Position numbers and translations under genes: made by a program. Of a stretch of 36,024 nt of DNA, positions 24,030 through 32,197 are shown in pieces. The notes below the pieces were generated by a model. That model had not been told where the DNA came from and searched no databases. It saw only the letters and a list, made by a program, of their open reading frames with translations. This DNA is from Rhodocyclales bacterium (lineage in GTDB: Bacteria; Pseudomonadota; Gammaproteobacteria; Burkholderiales; Rhodocyclaceae): the NCBI GenBank assembly GCA_028292505.1, contig JAQGMF010000013.1:1-36024 (forward strand), given 5' to 3'. How positions within the stretch are numbered: the first letter of the stretch is position 1; each line of letters begins with the position of its first letter.

Positions 24030-24455
24030 ATGGCAACGGCAAAGAAAGCAGTAAAAGCACCTGTGGCAAAAAAGGCCACCAAGCCCGCTACCGCAGCGAA
24101 AAAAGCGCCTGCGAAAGCGCCCGCCGCTACGGCAGCAGTCAAACCCATCAAGGAAGGCTTCACCAAAGCGAGTCTGGCGACTTACCTCGCCACGCAAGCT
24201 GGCGTCGAGCCGAAGGCCGTCAAGGCGATTCTGGCCGCACTCGAGACGACCATCCTGGGTTCGGTCCACAAGAAGGGCGCTGGCGAATTCACGCTGCCCG
24301 GTTTGCTGAAGATTGGCGTGCAGCAAATCGCCGCCAAGAAGAAGCGTTTCGGCAAGGACCCGTTCACGGGTGAAGAACGCTGGTTCGATCCGAAGCCCGC
24401 TTCGGTGCGCATCAAGGCACGTGCACTGAAAAAGCTCAAGGACGCAGCACTGTAA
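24030..24455 (+). CDS. HU-family protein with N-terminal histone-H1-like Lys/Ala/Pro tail
   Basis: A 141-residue protein in two parts. Residues 1-40 are nearly all Ala, Lys, Pro and Thr (MATAKKAVKAPVAKKATKP onward), like the tails of eukaryotic H1 and bacterial H1-like proteins, and would be disordered and DNA-binding. Residues about 42-141 resemble an HU/IHF domain: FTKASLATYLATQAGVEPKAVKAIL, EFTLPGLLKIGVQQ, KRFGKDPFTGEERWFDPKPASVRIKARALKKLKDA. In the arm, RNPxTG is replaced by KDPFTGEE, so the intercalating proline is kept. The ATG at 24030 is chosen because it begins the basic tail; an earlier in-frame ATG at 23982 adds a hydrophobic stretch unlike the family. The protein is probably a nucleoid organiser. 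Hairpins follow the stop. Confidence 0.85.
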   Translation: MATAKKAVKAPVAKKATKPATAAKKAPAKAPAATAAVKPIKEGFTKASLATYLATQAGVEPKAVKAILAALETTILGSVHKKGAGEFTLPGLLKIGVQQIAAKKKRFGKDPFTGEERWFDPKPASVRIKARALKKLKDAAL

Positions 24456-24468
24456 GCGCTTCACCATT

Positions 24469-24524
24469 GTTCCCGCGGGACTGCAAATGCGCTCGCGGGA
24501 ACGATAAAGGCGGCCGGCCTTTTA
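24469..24524 (+). terminator. Tandem hairpins after the HU-like gene
   Basis: The first hairpin pairs GTTCCCGCG (24469-24477) with CGCGGGAAC (24494-24502). The second pairs AAAGGC (24506-24511) with GCCTTT (24517-24522) and is followed by one more T. The second is the more terminator-like. The convergent GST gene ends 22 bases further on, so they may serve both strands. Confidence 0.55.
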
Positions 24525-24545
24525 CGAAGGGCCGAGCCTGCTGAG

Positions 24546-25193
24546 TCAGAAAATTGTCACTGGATCTGTGGCCTTCCACGGTGCTCGCTTGTCCATGACT
24601 GAAGCGAACAGTTCCGTGCTGAGCAATTTCTCCAGCCACGCGCGCAAAGCCGGATAAGGCAAGTCCGTGAACCACTCCGCATCGACCTGTGCAAACTGCC
24701 GCACGAACGGCAGGAGGGCCATGTCGGCCAGCACCGGTTTCTCGCCGAACAGATAGGGTGTTGTCTGCAGGCGTCGCGCCAGCGGCGCTATATGCATTTC
24801 GACTGCAGCGTCACGCCACTCGGCGGCTGCTTTTTCGCTGCCGCGACCTGCATCGCGATTCGCGTATTTATAGCGATCCAGCAATACCTTGAACGGCCCA
24901 TCGTTGAGGGCGATCAGATCGTCACCGGCGGCGCCGTGCGGTGAGAGCCAGCCCTGTGGATCAGCCTGTACCAAGGCCCAGCGCATGATATCAATGCTCT
25001 CTTCGAGCACCTCGCCGTTGCTCAATTGCAGTACAGGCACCGTGCCCTTCGGCGATGCCACCAGCAATTCGGCCGGCTTGCTGCGCAGCGCCACTTCGCG
25101 TAACGCCACTTTGATGCCGGCGTATTGCAAAGCGAGACGAGCGCGGATTGCGTAGGGGCAGCGGCAAAATGAATAGAGAACAGGCAGCGGCAT
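24546..25193 (-). CDS. Glutathione S-transferase family protein
   Basis: A 215-residue GST. The N-terminal thioredoxin-like domain (1-80) has LYSFCRCPYAIRARLAL with a possible catalytic Cys in CPY, the cis-Pro region KGTVPVLQL, and the glutathione-binding LEESIDIMRW. The C-terminal domain is all-helical, with PYLFGEKPVLADMALLPFVRQFA as the usual capping motif. The Cys-containing active site suggests thiol transfer or deglutathionylation rather than simple conjugation, as in omega-like or GrxB-like members. The ATG at 25193 is chosen over the upstream GTG at 25205. There is no strong ribosome binding site at either. Confidence 0.92.
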   Translation of the reverse strand: MPLPVLYSFCRCPYAIRARLALQYAGIKVALREVALRSKPAELLVASPKGTVPVLQLSNGEVLEESIDIMRWALVQADPQGWLSPHGAAGDDLIALNDGPFKVLLDRYKYANRDAGRGSEKAAAEWRDAAVEMHIAPLARRLQTTPYLFGEKPVLADMALLPFVRQFAQVDAEWFTDLPYPALRAWLEKLLSTELFASVMDKRAPWKATDPVTIF

Positions 25194-25428
25194 GTGGCGA
25201 TACACAGGATAGAGCGACCAAGCACGTGCATGATGGCACGTGGCAACGCGAGCTGGCGGGCCAATTCATCAACGGACTCGTCACTGTCGTGCGCCACGGT
25301 CGCCAATTTCCGGCTTCCCTATGCGACGGATTGTTCCGCGGTAGAGTGGCAACCCTGCTCGCGATTGCGAGAAGCGTTTCAATCTGGCTTCACTTGTCGC
25401 GACCCTTCACATGCTTGAAATCGTTCCC

Positions 25429-26673
25429 ATGCAATCCCGACGAGTCGTCGTCATCGGCGGCGGCCCCGCCGGTTTGATGGCTGCCGAAGCGTTGGCGCTG
25501 GGCGGCGTATGCGTTGAGCTGTTCGACGCCATGCCTTCCATGGGACGCAAATTTCTCATGGCGGGCAAGGGCGGCATGAATATCACGCACTCAGAATCTA
25601 TCGAACCGTTTCTCGCGCGCTACGCTGGACGCCAAACGCAGCTTGCACCGCTGATCGAGGCCTTCGGGCCGAGCGCCTTGCGCAATTGGATTCATGCACT
25701 TGGCATCACGACTTTCGTCGGTTCATCGGGCCGCGTTTTTCCGACCGATATGAAGGCGGCGCCATTGCTACGCGCCTGGCTGCATCGCCTGCGTGACGCA
25801 GGTGTGATGTTCCATGTACGGCATCGTTGGCGGGGAGACATTCAACCGATGCAAGCAGGGCGCTATCGCTTGCACTTTGCGACACCCGACGGCGAACGCC
25901 ACGTCGATGCCGATGCCGTTGTCCTTGCCCTCGGCGGTGCGAGCTGGGCGCGGTTAGGTTCGGACGGTGCCTGGGTGCCGTGGCTGCGCGATCAAGGTGT
26001 GGACGTGGCGCCACTACAATCGGCCAACTGCGGTTTCGACGCGAACTGGAGTGCGCATCTGCGCGAGCGCTTTGCGGGCGAAGCGGTGAAGGCAGTGACC
26101 GCCAGTTGCGTTGATGCCAACGGCATTCTTAAGATGCGCCAGGGCGAATTTGTCGTTACGGAAAACGGGGTCGAGGGTGGTCTGATCTACGCTTTGTCGG
26201 CACTGCTGCGCGAACAGATCAATACGCAAGGTAGCGCGACCTTGTTGCTCGATCTCGCTCCGGGCAAGGACCTGGCGCGTGTCACGGCAGAGGTTGCGCA
26301 CCCGCGCGGTTCGCGCTCGATGTCGAGCCATTTGCAGAGCCGTGCCGGTATCAAGGGCGTCAAGATGGCATTGCTGCGCGAGTGTCTGCCGGCAGAAGAT
26401 TTTGCCGACGCACACAAGCTTGCTGCGGCAATCAAGACTTTGCCGGTCAGGTTGAGGGCGCCGCGTCCCATCGATGAAGCGATCAGCAGCGCTGGTGGCG
26501 TGCGTTTCGAAAGCCTCGATGAAAACCTGATGATTCGTAAGCTGCCCGGTGTCTTTTGTGCCGGCGAGATGCTGGACTGGGAAGCGCCCACGGGAGGCTA
26601 TCTGCTGACGGCCTGTTTTGCCAGCGGACGCGCCGCGGGACTGGGCGCATTGGCGCATCTGGCGGCGCGCTAG
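25429..26673 (+). CDS. HI0933/BaiN-type NAD(P)/FAD-dependent oxidoreductase (TIGR03862-like)
   Basis: A 414-residue flavoprotein. The FAD Rossmann motif is VVVIGGGPAGLMAAEAL, followed by FDAMPSMGRKFLMAGKGGMNITHSE, the family hallmark (GRKFLxAGxGGxNxT). GWAR-like and TFVGSSGRVFPTDMKAAPLLRAWL segments follow, then the C-terminal GVFCAGEMLDWEAPTGGYLLTACFASGRAAG. The family's general reaction is poorly known; BaiN relatives act on bile acids, but most members, including the TIGR03862 group, are uncharacterised. Two in-frame ATGs (25411, 25429) are possible; 25429 is chosen for the usual short N-terminus. The gene is convergent with the glycan cluster, 11 bases apart. Confidence 0.9.
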   Translation: MQSRRVVVIGGGPAGLMAAEALALGGVCVELFDAMPSMGRKFLMAGKGGMNITHSESIEPFLARYAGRQTQLAPLIEAFGPSALRNWIHALGITTFVGSSGRVFPTDMKAAPLLRAWLHRLRDAGVMFHVRHRWRGDIQPMQAGRYRLHFATPDGERHVDADAVVLALGGASWARLGSDGAWVPWLRDQGVDVAPLQSANCGFDANWSAHLRERFAGEAVKAVTASCVDANGILKMRQGEFVVTENGVEGGLIYALSALLREQINTQGSATLLLDLAPGKDLARVTAEVAHPRGSRSMSSHLQSRAGIKGVKMALLRECLPAEDFADAHKLAAAIKTLPVRLRAPRPIDEAISSAGGVRFESLDENLMIRKLPGVFCAGEMLDWEAPTGGYLLTACFASGRAAGLGALAHLAAR

Positions 26674-26684
26674 CACCGATCCGT

Positions 26685-28484
26685 CTACAAGCTCACGAAG
26701 AAGAGCGCCGACAACAATGCCATAAGCATAACCAGAATACGGGCAACGCGACCACCGCTTGCCCAATACAGCGCAGCGGGCACCAGGATGGGCAGCACGT
26801 AACGGAAGTCGTTACTGCAGGAAAACGGCAACTGAATGCGCAAAGCGAGCAGACTGGCCAGCCAGAATATCGACAACAACAGCCACGGTCGCTGGCGGTA
26901 AAGATCGCGCCCCATGCCTCGTTTCATATCATGTGCGAAGCGATCGAGCGCCACCCAGCACAAGGCCAGCAGCACGATGCCCCACAGGATGGCGAGCGTG
27001 CGATGGAGTGCGCCATCGAATGAGAATTCACCACTCAGCGATGAGCGCAGCAGGTAATTCCAGAAATTGGCACGGCCGCTTGCATCGTTGCCGGGGTCCA
27101 TCCATGGCACGGTGAGAAATGTGGGAATATCGAGAGGCAGGAAGCTCTTGATATCGACCGGTACGCGCAACCCGGAACTCAGACCGCCGACATTGGCAAT
27201 GAGCCAATTGGAAATGTCGCCTCGCAGGTAGTAGTAGATGCGCACGGCGAAGCTCAGGGCCAGTCCGCAGCCGGCCACGCCGGAAAAGATGGCAAGGTCG
27301 ACAAATGCGCGGCGTCTCTTGTAAGCCTTGTGGCGGAACAATGTCGACAGCAATGTGCTCAATACCAATATACCGCCTGCGCCGAGTAGCACCGTAGCGT
27401 TGCTCTTGCACAGCAAGGACAACGCCGTGACGGTGGCAAATGCCCACAGATCGGTACGTCGGCGCGCCCGCCACCAACGGATCATGAACCAGGTGGCAAT
27501 TGCGACACTTGCATAGAGTGCCGCATCGTTGCCGATGCGCAGTCCGTGGATGATGCCAGAAGGCCAGAAGGCGACAGCAATCGTGGCGACAATCAGCGCA
27601 CCATGACGATTGCGTAAGACCAGGCGTAGCGTGCCGGCCGAGGCAGCGAGGAAGACCAGCCACAGCGCCAGCGAAAGCGCTTGCATCGATTCTGCAGCCG
27701 GCAGCGACAGCCACTGCGCCCAGCGGTACACCACCGCACCCAGCATGTAGTACGCGGGGGGGTGATAGAAGGTCCAGCCTTGCATCGGATTCGGTAGCGC
27801 CAGGTGCGTGGCGACGTAGACGATGTAGTCGAAATGGCCATCGCCATTGCTCACATCATGTGTGCGAACATTCCATGGCGTGGCCGACCAATAGCAGCAT
27901 AGAACGACAAGTGCCAGACAGAGCACTGCTGTCTGCGTTCCGCGCAAACGAAACAGCCGAGCTAGGCCAAACAGCAGCGGTAGAAAGCCGATACCGATGA
28001 GACTCCAGCGCCATGCACCGAGCATTGGACGCATATCGAGGCCGCCATCGCCGCCATGGTTGTCCACGAAAAATACGATCTCGTTGTGCCCCTTGGCGAG
28101 ATACGGGCTCAGATCGATTACGAAGCCATTGGTGTAGTCCTGCAGACCACCGGGACGTACGCCGTCGAGGGGTATGCTATTGCCATTGATGACGATCTTG
28201 CGCAGATCGTCGTCGGGTTTGATCAGCCAGGAGCGCGGCGTCAGCCAGCTTACGTCGAGACCGACCGATAGCTGGTTGTCGTCGCCGATGCTGTGGAAAA
28301 CCCAAGGCAGTGCGGGTTTGCTGCTCGGGTCGTGCGCGACCAGAGCCTGCACGGAGAAGCGTGGCCAACTCAGCCATAAGGCTGCGCTGATCGCCAGCAC
28401 GCTGAACAGCAAGGCTCGCAGGAAGCGACATATGTCAGATGAAAACGACATATCCGAACGACTGGCCGGGCACCTCAGCTTCAT
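26685..28484 (-). CDS. Polytopic membrane protein, GT-C-like glycosyltransferase
   Basis: A 599-residue inner-membrane protein with about 11-12 hydrophobic segments. After the first (LLFSVLAISAALWLSW), a periplasmic stretch of about 130 residues contains VINGNSIPL and GFVIDLSPYLAKGHNEIVFFVDN, a jelly-roll-like pattern seen in carbohydrate-binding modules. Further on, DGHFDYIVYVATHL and WTFYHPPAYYMLGAVVY fit the periplasmic Asp and HPP/Y motifs of GT-C enzymes, which transfer sugars from polyprenyl-phosphate donors. The ATG at 28484 lies two bases after the upstream gene's stop. It is the last gene of the glycan operon and most likely the enzyme that attaches the sugar made and flipped by its neighbours. 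The acceptor is unknown. Confidence 0.75.
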   Translation of the reverse strand: MKLRCPASRSDMSFSSDICRFLRALLFSVLAISAALWLSWPRFSVQALVAHDPSSKPALPWVFHSIGDDNQLSVGLDVSWLTPRSWLIKPDDDLRKIVINGNSIPLDGVRPGGLQDYTNGFVIDLSPYLAKGHNEIVFFVDNHGGDGGLDMRPMLGAWRWSLIGIGFLPLLFGLARLFRLRGTQTAVLCLALVVLCCYWSATPWNVRTHDVSNGDGHFDYIVYVATHLALPNPMQGWTFYHPPAYYMLGAVVYRWAQWLSLPAAESMQALSLALWLVFLAASAGTLRLVLRNRHGALIVATIAVAFWPSGIIHGLRIGNDAALYASVAIATWFMIRWWRARRRTDLWAFATVTALSLLCKSNATVLLGAGGILVLSTLLSTLFRHKAYKRRRAFVDLAIFSGVAGCGLALSFAVRIYYYLRGDISNWLIANVGGLSSGLRVPVDIKSFLPLDIPTFLTVPWMDPGNDASGRANFWNYLLRSSLSGEFSFDGALHRTLAILWGIVLLALCWVALDRFAHDMKRGMGRDLYRQRPWLLLSIFWLASLLALRIQLPFSCSNDFRYVLPILVPAALYWASGGRVARILVMLMALLSALFFVSL

Positions 28485-28486
28485 GC

Positions 28487-30067
28487 TCAGCTCTTCTTCG
28501 TCTCGTGATATTCCTGTTCGGTATTGACCGACCACAGGGTCGAGCGCGGCACGCTCGGGTCGACCATGCAGCGCACCGCTTCCATGGCGGTGAGCATCGA
28601 GTGGTCCTGATTGTTGTAGCGATGTTGCCCGTTGCGACCAATGCAGAACAGGTTCTCGATGGAATCCAGGTAGGCCTTCACGGTGTCGAACTCGTCATAG
28701 GTGCCGAAGTAGGCAGGATAGGCTTTTTCGATGCGGATGCGGCAGGTGTCGAGGATGTCGGCACGCTCGACGATATCGATCTTCACCAACTCGTCGACGG
28801 CAAAGGCGATGAAGTCCGCATCGCTCATCTTCCATATGTCATCTTTTTCGTCACACATGTATTCCAGCCCAACCCAGGCGGTGTTCTCCGGGTCCTTGAC
28901 CATGTACGGCGACCAGTTGTTGAAGATCTGCAAACGGCACAGCTTCACGTCGCGTTCCTGGATGTAGATCCAGGTGTCCGGCACGATATTGCCGACGGTG
29001 CGGATGTTCGTGGTGTTGCGAATCTTGAGCTTGTTGGCAAGCACGCCGACCGTCATGAAGTCGCGATACGGCAGATCGCGCGCTATGCGTTTGACATCAT
29101 CCGACACAGCATCGCCGCGCACCGCGGCAATAAGGTCCTTGATGGCCATCGTCGAGAAACAGAAATCGCATTCAATCCGCGTTTGTACGCCATCGCATTC
29201 GGCCGTCACGGCCACGATACGCGCATCTTCGATGTGAATGCCGACAACTTTATGACGCATGCGTATGTCGCCGCCCATGGCGCGCACGTCATTGGCGACA
29301 AACTCCCACAGCTGGCCGGGACCGAGCTTGGGATAGAAAAATTGTTCGATCAGTGAGGTCTCGGTTTTCTTCTGGCGCAAGTCCGTGTCCTTGCCGCCCG
29401 GCAGCAATTTCTTGAGCGCGGAGAATACCGCCTTGGACAGCGACAGGCCCTTGATGCGCTGCGCGCCCCAGGCTGCCGAGATGCGGCGTGGATGCGCGCC
29501 CCACACTTTCTCCGTGTAATCCTCGAAGAACATGCGGTAGAGCGGCACGCCGAAGCGATTGACGAGAAAGTCTTCCAGCGAGGACTCGTCCTTGCGCTTC
29601 CTGATCTGCGATGCGACGTAGCCAAGACCGGCCCAGGCCGTGCGGAAGATGCCGAGATTGGTGATCGTTTCCAGCTTCAGCGAGATCGGATAGTCGAAGA
29701 ACTTGCGCAGGTAGAAGATGCGCGAGATGCGCTCGCGGATCAGCATCACGCGGTCGACCTGTTGCGGGTCCGGGCCGCCGGCCGACCAGGGTTTCTTGCT
29801 GCCAAGGAGGATGTCGTCGCGCGAAGGCGCACCCTGCAGCGGCATACGCGCGGCCCACCAGTCCATCACCACGTCGCTCTTCGAGAAGAAACGATGGCCG
29901 CCGATATCTATGCGATTGCCATTGTGCTCGATGGTGCACGAAATGCCGCCGATGCGATCCGTCGCCTCCAGAACGATGGGCTGGATGCCAGTCTTCTGCG
30001 TCAGCATTTCGAAAGCAGCGGTCAGGCCGGCGGGACCTGCGCCGATGATGAGTGCGATCTTGCTCAT
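28487..30067 (-). CDS. FAD-dependent oxidoreductase, UDP-galactopyranose-mutase/amine-oxidase-like
   Basis: A 526-residue flavoprotein. The N-terminal FAD motif is [18 protein letters not shown], then [32 protein letters not shown], the GG-doublet and GGHRF pattern of UDP-galactopyranose mutases and related amine oxidases. The middle contains [19 protein letters not shown] and a C-terminal FAD segment around [25 protein letters not shown]. True UGM proteins are about 370-390 residues, so this longer form is a relative rather than a certain mutase. It is fourth in a minus-strand cluster of glycosylation genes, 27 bases after gtrA and two bases before the GT-C gene, which supports a role on a sugar nucleotide or lipid-linked sugar. 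Confidence 0.82.
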   Translation of the reverse strand: MSKIALIIGAGPAGLTAAFEMLTQKTGIQPIVLEATDRIGGISCTIEHNGNRIDIGGHRFFSKSDVVMDWWAARMPLQGAPSRDDILLGSKKPWSAGGPDPQQVDRVMLIRERISRIFYLRKFFDYPISLKLETITNLGIFRTAWAGLGYVASQIRKRKDESSLEDFLVNRFGVPLYRMFFEDYTEKVWGAHPRRISAAWGAQRIKGLSLSKAVFSALKKLLPGGKDTDLRQKKTETSLIEQFFYPKLGPGQLWEFVANDVRAMGGDIRMRHKVVGIHIEDARIVAVTAECDGVQTRIECDFCFSTMAIKDLIAAVRGDAVSDDVKRIARDLPYRDFMTVGVLANKLKIRNTTNIRTVGNIVPDTWIYIQERDVKLCRLQIFNNWSPYMVKDPENTAWVGLEYMCDEKDDIWKMSDADFIAFAVDELVKIDIVERADILDTCRIRIEKAYPAYFGTYDEFDTVKAYLDSIENLFCIGRNGQHRYNNQDHSMLTAMEAVRCMVDPSVPRSTLWSVNTEQEYHETKKS

Positions 30068-30094
30068 GGTGTGGGCTGCCGGATGGTCAGTGGT

Positions 30095-30529
30095 CTAGTG
30101 GAAAAATACGAAGATGCGGCGCAGCGAGAAATTCCACACCAACACGATGGCGGCGAGCACGATCTTGCTCGGCGAGGGATGGAAATGCATGAGCCCGACA
30201 GACAGCCACATGCCCAGTTCGGTGAGCGCCAGGCCGCCGAGGCCGATCAGTGAAAACACGATGACATCACGCACACTACGCGCCCGCGTGCCGGGCCATA
30301 CCCAGGCCACGCACAGGCTGTAATTGGTGAGGAGTCCGAAGACGAAGCCGAGAGCCGTACCCAGCATGTAATGCAGGCCCAGCCACAGGCAAAGATTGAG
30401 CGTGCCCCAGTCGACGACAAAGGCGATGCCGCCGACGGCGACGTACTTGATGAAAGCCTGCAGCAGCGCCGCGCGGGCATCAACGCGCAACGACGATGCT
30501 TCGGCCAGGGGAAGTGAGCCGGTTTCCAT
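30095..30529 (-). CDS. GtrA-family membrane protein (second copy)
   Basis: A 144-residue protein with four membrane segments, the normal GtrA size. The marks are FIKYVAVGGIAFVVDWGTLNL, ALGFVFGLLTNYSLCVAWVW and the C-terminal WNFSLRRIFVF. GtrA proteins are thought to flip undecaprenyl-phosphate-linked sugars across the inner membrane. The ATG at 30529 is chosen because GGAGGAG lies at ideal spacing; a GTG at 30553 would place this ribosome binding site inside the coding region. Confidence 0.9.
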   Translation of the reverse strand: METGSLPLAEASSLRVDARAALLQAFIKYVAVGGIAFVVDWGTLNLCLWLGLHYMLGTALGFVFGLLTNYSLCVAWVWPGTRARSVRDVIVFSLIGLGGLALTELGMWLSVGLMHFHPSPSKIVLAAIVLVWNFSLRRIFVFFH

Positions 30530-30763
30530 ACGTGTCTCCTCCGGCCGTTCCACCCTCTGTATGTCCGGGGGTCTTTGTTCAATCAGACCAGGATGGGAGA
30601 GTGTGATACGACGCAGATTGGTGCGATCGTGGCGATTCCATCGCCGCCCGTGCCTTCCTTGAAGGACGTGTCGGCGACAGTCGCTCTGTTGCGCAGCATA
30701 CCGTACTACCGTTTTGTCGCATCTCGCAATGCGGCAAAACGGCAGGGCCCCGAATCGATAGCG

Positions 30764-31798
30764 TCAGCTGCTGTGCCGATTTCTCCGGAACGCCTCGCCT
30801 TCGAGCACATCGATGTGAAAGCGCGGACGACCCTTGGTCTCGTTGTAGATCTTGGCCACGTACTCGCCGATGACGCCGAGGCTGAGCAACTGCACACCGC
30901 CAAGAAAGTACATTGGAATAACCGTGGAGGCCCAGCCGGGCAGCGCCTCATTGGTAAACAAGCGCGTGATCATGGCCCAGCTAGCCAGCGCCAGACTGAC
31001 CAGTGAAATGACCGTGCCGATGCCGGTGATGAGACGTAGCGGATAGGTCGAGAACGAGGTGACGCCCTGCCAGGCCAAGGCCAGCATCTTGCCGAGCGGG
31101 TATTTCGATTCGCCGGCGAAGCGCTCGGCACGGTCGTACTCGACCGTCGAGGTACGATAGCCCAGCAAGGGCATCAGCCCCCGCAGGAAAAGGTTGACCT
31201 CTTTGTACTCGCGCAGCGCTTCCAGCGTGCGGCGGCTCATCAAGCGGTAATCGGCGTGGTTGAAGATGATCTGCACGCCCATGGCGGCGAGCAGTTTGTA
31301 ATAGCCCTCGGCGGTGAAGCGCTTGAAGAAGGTATCGGCGGTGCGTTTGCGGCGCACGCCATAAATGATGTCGTCACCACCACGCAGTGCCTTCACCATC
31401 GCGGGTATGACATCCAGATCATCCTGCAGATCGGCATCGACACTGATCAGGGCGTCGCCGGGGGCGACTAGCAAGCCGGCCATCAGCGCATTCTGATGAC
31501 CGCGGTTGCAGCTGAGCTTGATGCCGCAGATGTTGGGATTTTTTGTCGACAGTTCTTCAATCAATGCCCAGGTGCGATCGCGGCTGCCATCGTCGATATA
31601 GAACACCGAACTGTCGGCAGCAACGAGCCCTTCGCCATGCATTTGTGCGAGCAGCTCGAGCAGGCGGCGCGAGGTTTCGGCGAGCACTTCTTCCTCGTTG
31701 TAGCAGGGCACGACCAAGCCGATGGTCGGCGGCGTGCCCGAGGTATTCAGGCGGGCTTTTTGCGGAAGGTCCAGATTGCGTTGATCGTGTAATTCCAT
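30764..31798 (-). CDS. Polyprenyl-phosphate glycosyltransferase, family 2 (GtrB/ArnC/DPM1-like)
   Basis: A 344-residue enzyme that transfers a sugar from a nucleotide donor to undecaprenyl phosphate on the cytoplasmic face of the inner membrane. The GT-A fold starts IGLVVPCYNEEEVL; FYIDDGSRDRTW binds the nucleotide, and VDADLQDDLDVIP carries the metal-binding Asp motif. HADYRLMSRR and FLRGLMPLLGY are typical of GtrB/DPM1 relatives. Two C-terminal membrane segments (residues about 258-282 and 294-318) match the GtrB type. The start overlaps the end of the upstream gtrA by 52 bases, an unusually long overlap, but no later ATG fits. Confidence 0.93.
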   Translation of the reverse strand: MELHDQRNLDLPQKARLNTSGTPPTIGLVVPCYNEEEVLAETSRRLLELLAQMHGEGLVAADSSVFYIDDGSRDRTWALIEELSTKNPNICGIKLSCNRGHQNALMAGLLVAPGDALISVDADLQDDLDVIPAMVKALRGGDDIIYGVRRKRTADTFFKRFTAEGYYKLLAAMGVQIIFNHADYRLMSRRTLEALREYKEVNLFLRGLMPLLGYRTSTVEYDRAERFAGESKYPLGKMLALAWQGVTSFSTYPLRLITGIGTVISLVSLALASWAMITRLFTNEALPGWASTVIPMYFLGGVQLLSLGVIGEYVAKIYNETKGRPRFHIDVLEGEAFRRNRHSS

Positions 31799-32136
31799 AT
31801 CAGCACCACGCCGGTGGTCATGAGTTGAGAGAGGATGATCGACACGCCGAGACGCGTCAGCCCGTAAAGTACCACTACGTTGATCAGGCAGCCTGCGCCA
31901 AGCGTCACGAGAAAGCGCGGGATGCCTTGTCGATGACTGCTGCCGCTGCGAAAGGTGAAGCGCGCATTGGCCCAGTAATTGAACACGGCGCTGATGACAA
32001 AGCCGATGCCGGAAGCGAGAACCGCGTCCATTGTCAGAAAGTGAATCAGCGCGGCCATGATCAGGTACTGCAATGCGGTGGCTGTACCGCCGACAAGCAG
32101 GAAGCGCAACAAGCTGTTGATATTGATATTGCTCAT
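31747..32136 (-). CDS. GtrA-family membrane protein (first copy)
   Basis: A 129-residue protein with four membrane segments and the GtrA pattern: LLRFLLVGGTATALQYLIMAAL, GIGFVISAVFNYWANARFTFR, and the closing LIWNYTINAIWTFRK. It is not a recent duplicate of the copy at 30095, since the two share only motifs. The ATG at 32136 starts MSNININ; an upstream TTG at 32151 is less likely. It is first in the glycan operon, about 60 bases after topB, with which it may share a transcript. Confidence 0.9.
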   Translation of the reverse strand: MSNININSLLRFLLVGGTATALQYLIMAALIHFLTMDAVLASGIGFVISAVFNYWANARFTFRSGSSHRQGIPRFLVTLGAGCLINVVVLYGLTRLGVSIILSQLMTTGVVLIWNYTINAIWTFRKKPA

Positions 32137-32197
32137 GCGGCGTTGTGGCAAATCACGGGTCAGACGCTACGTTGCGGCACCTGTACCCGTGGCATTC

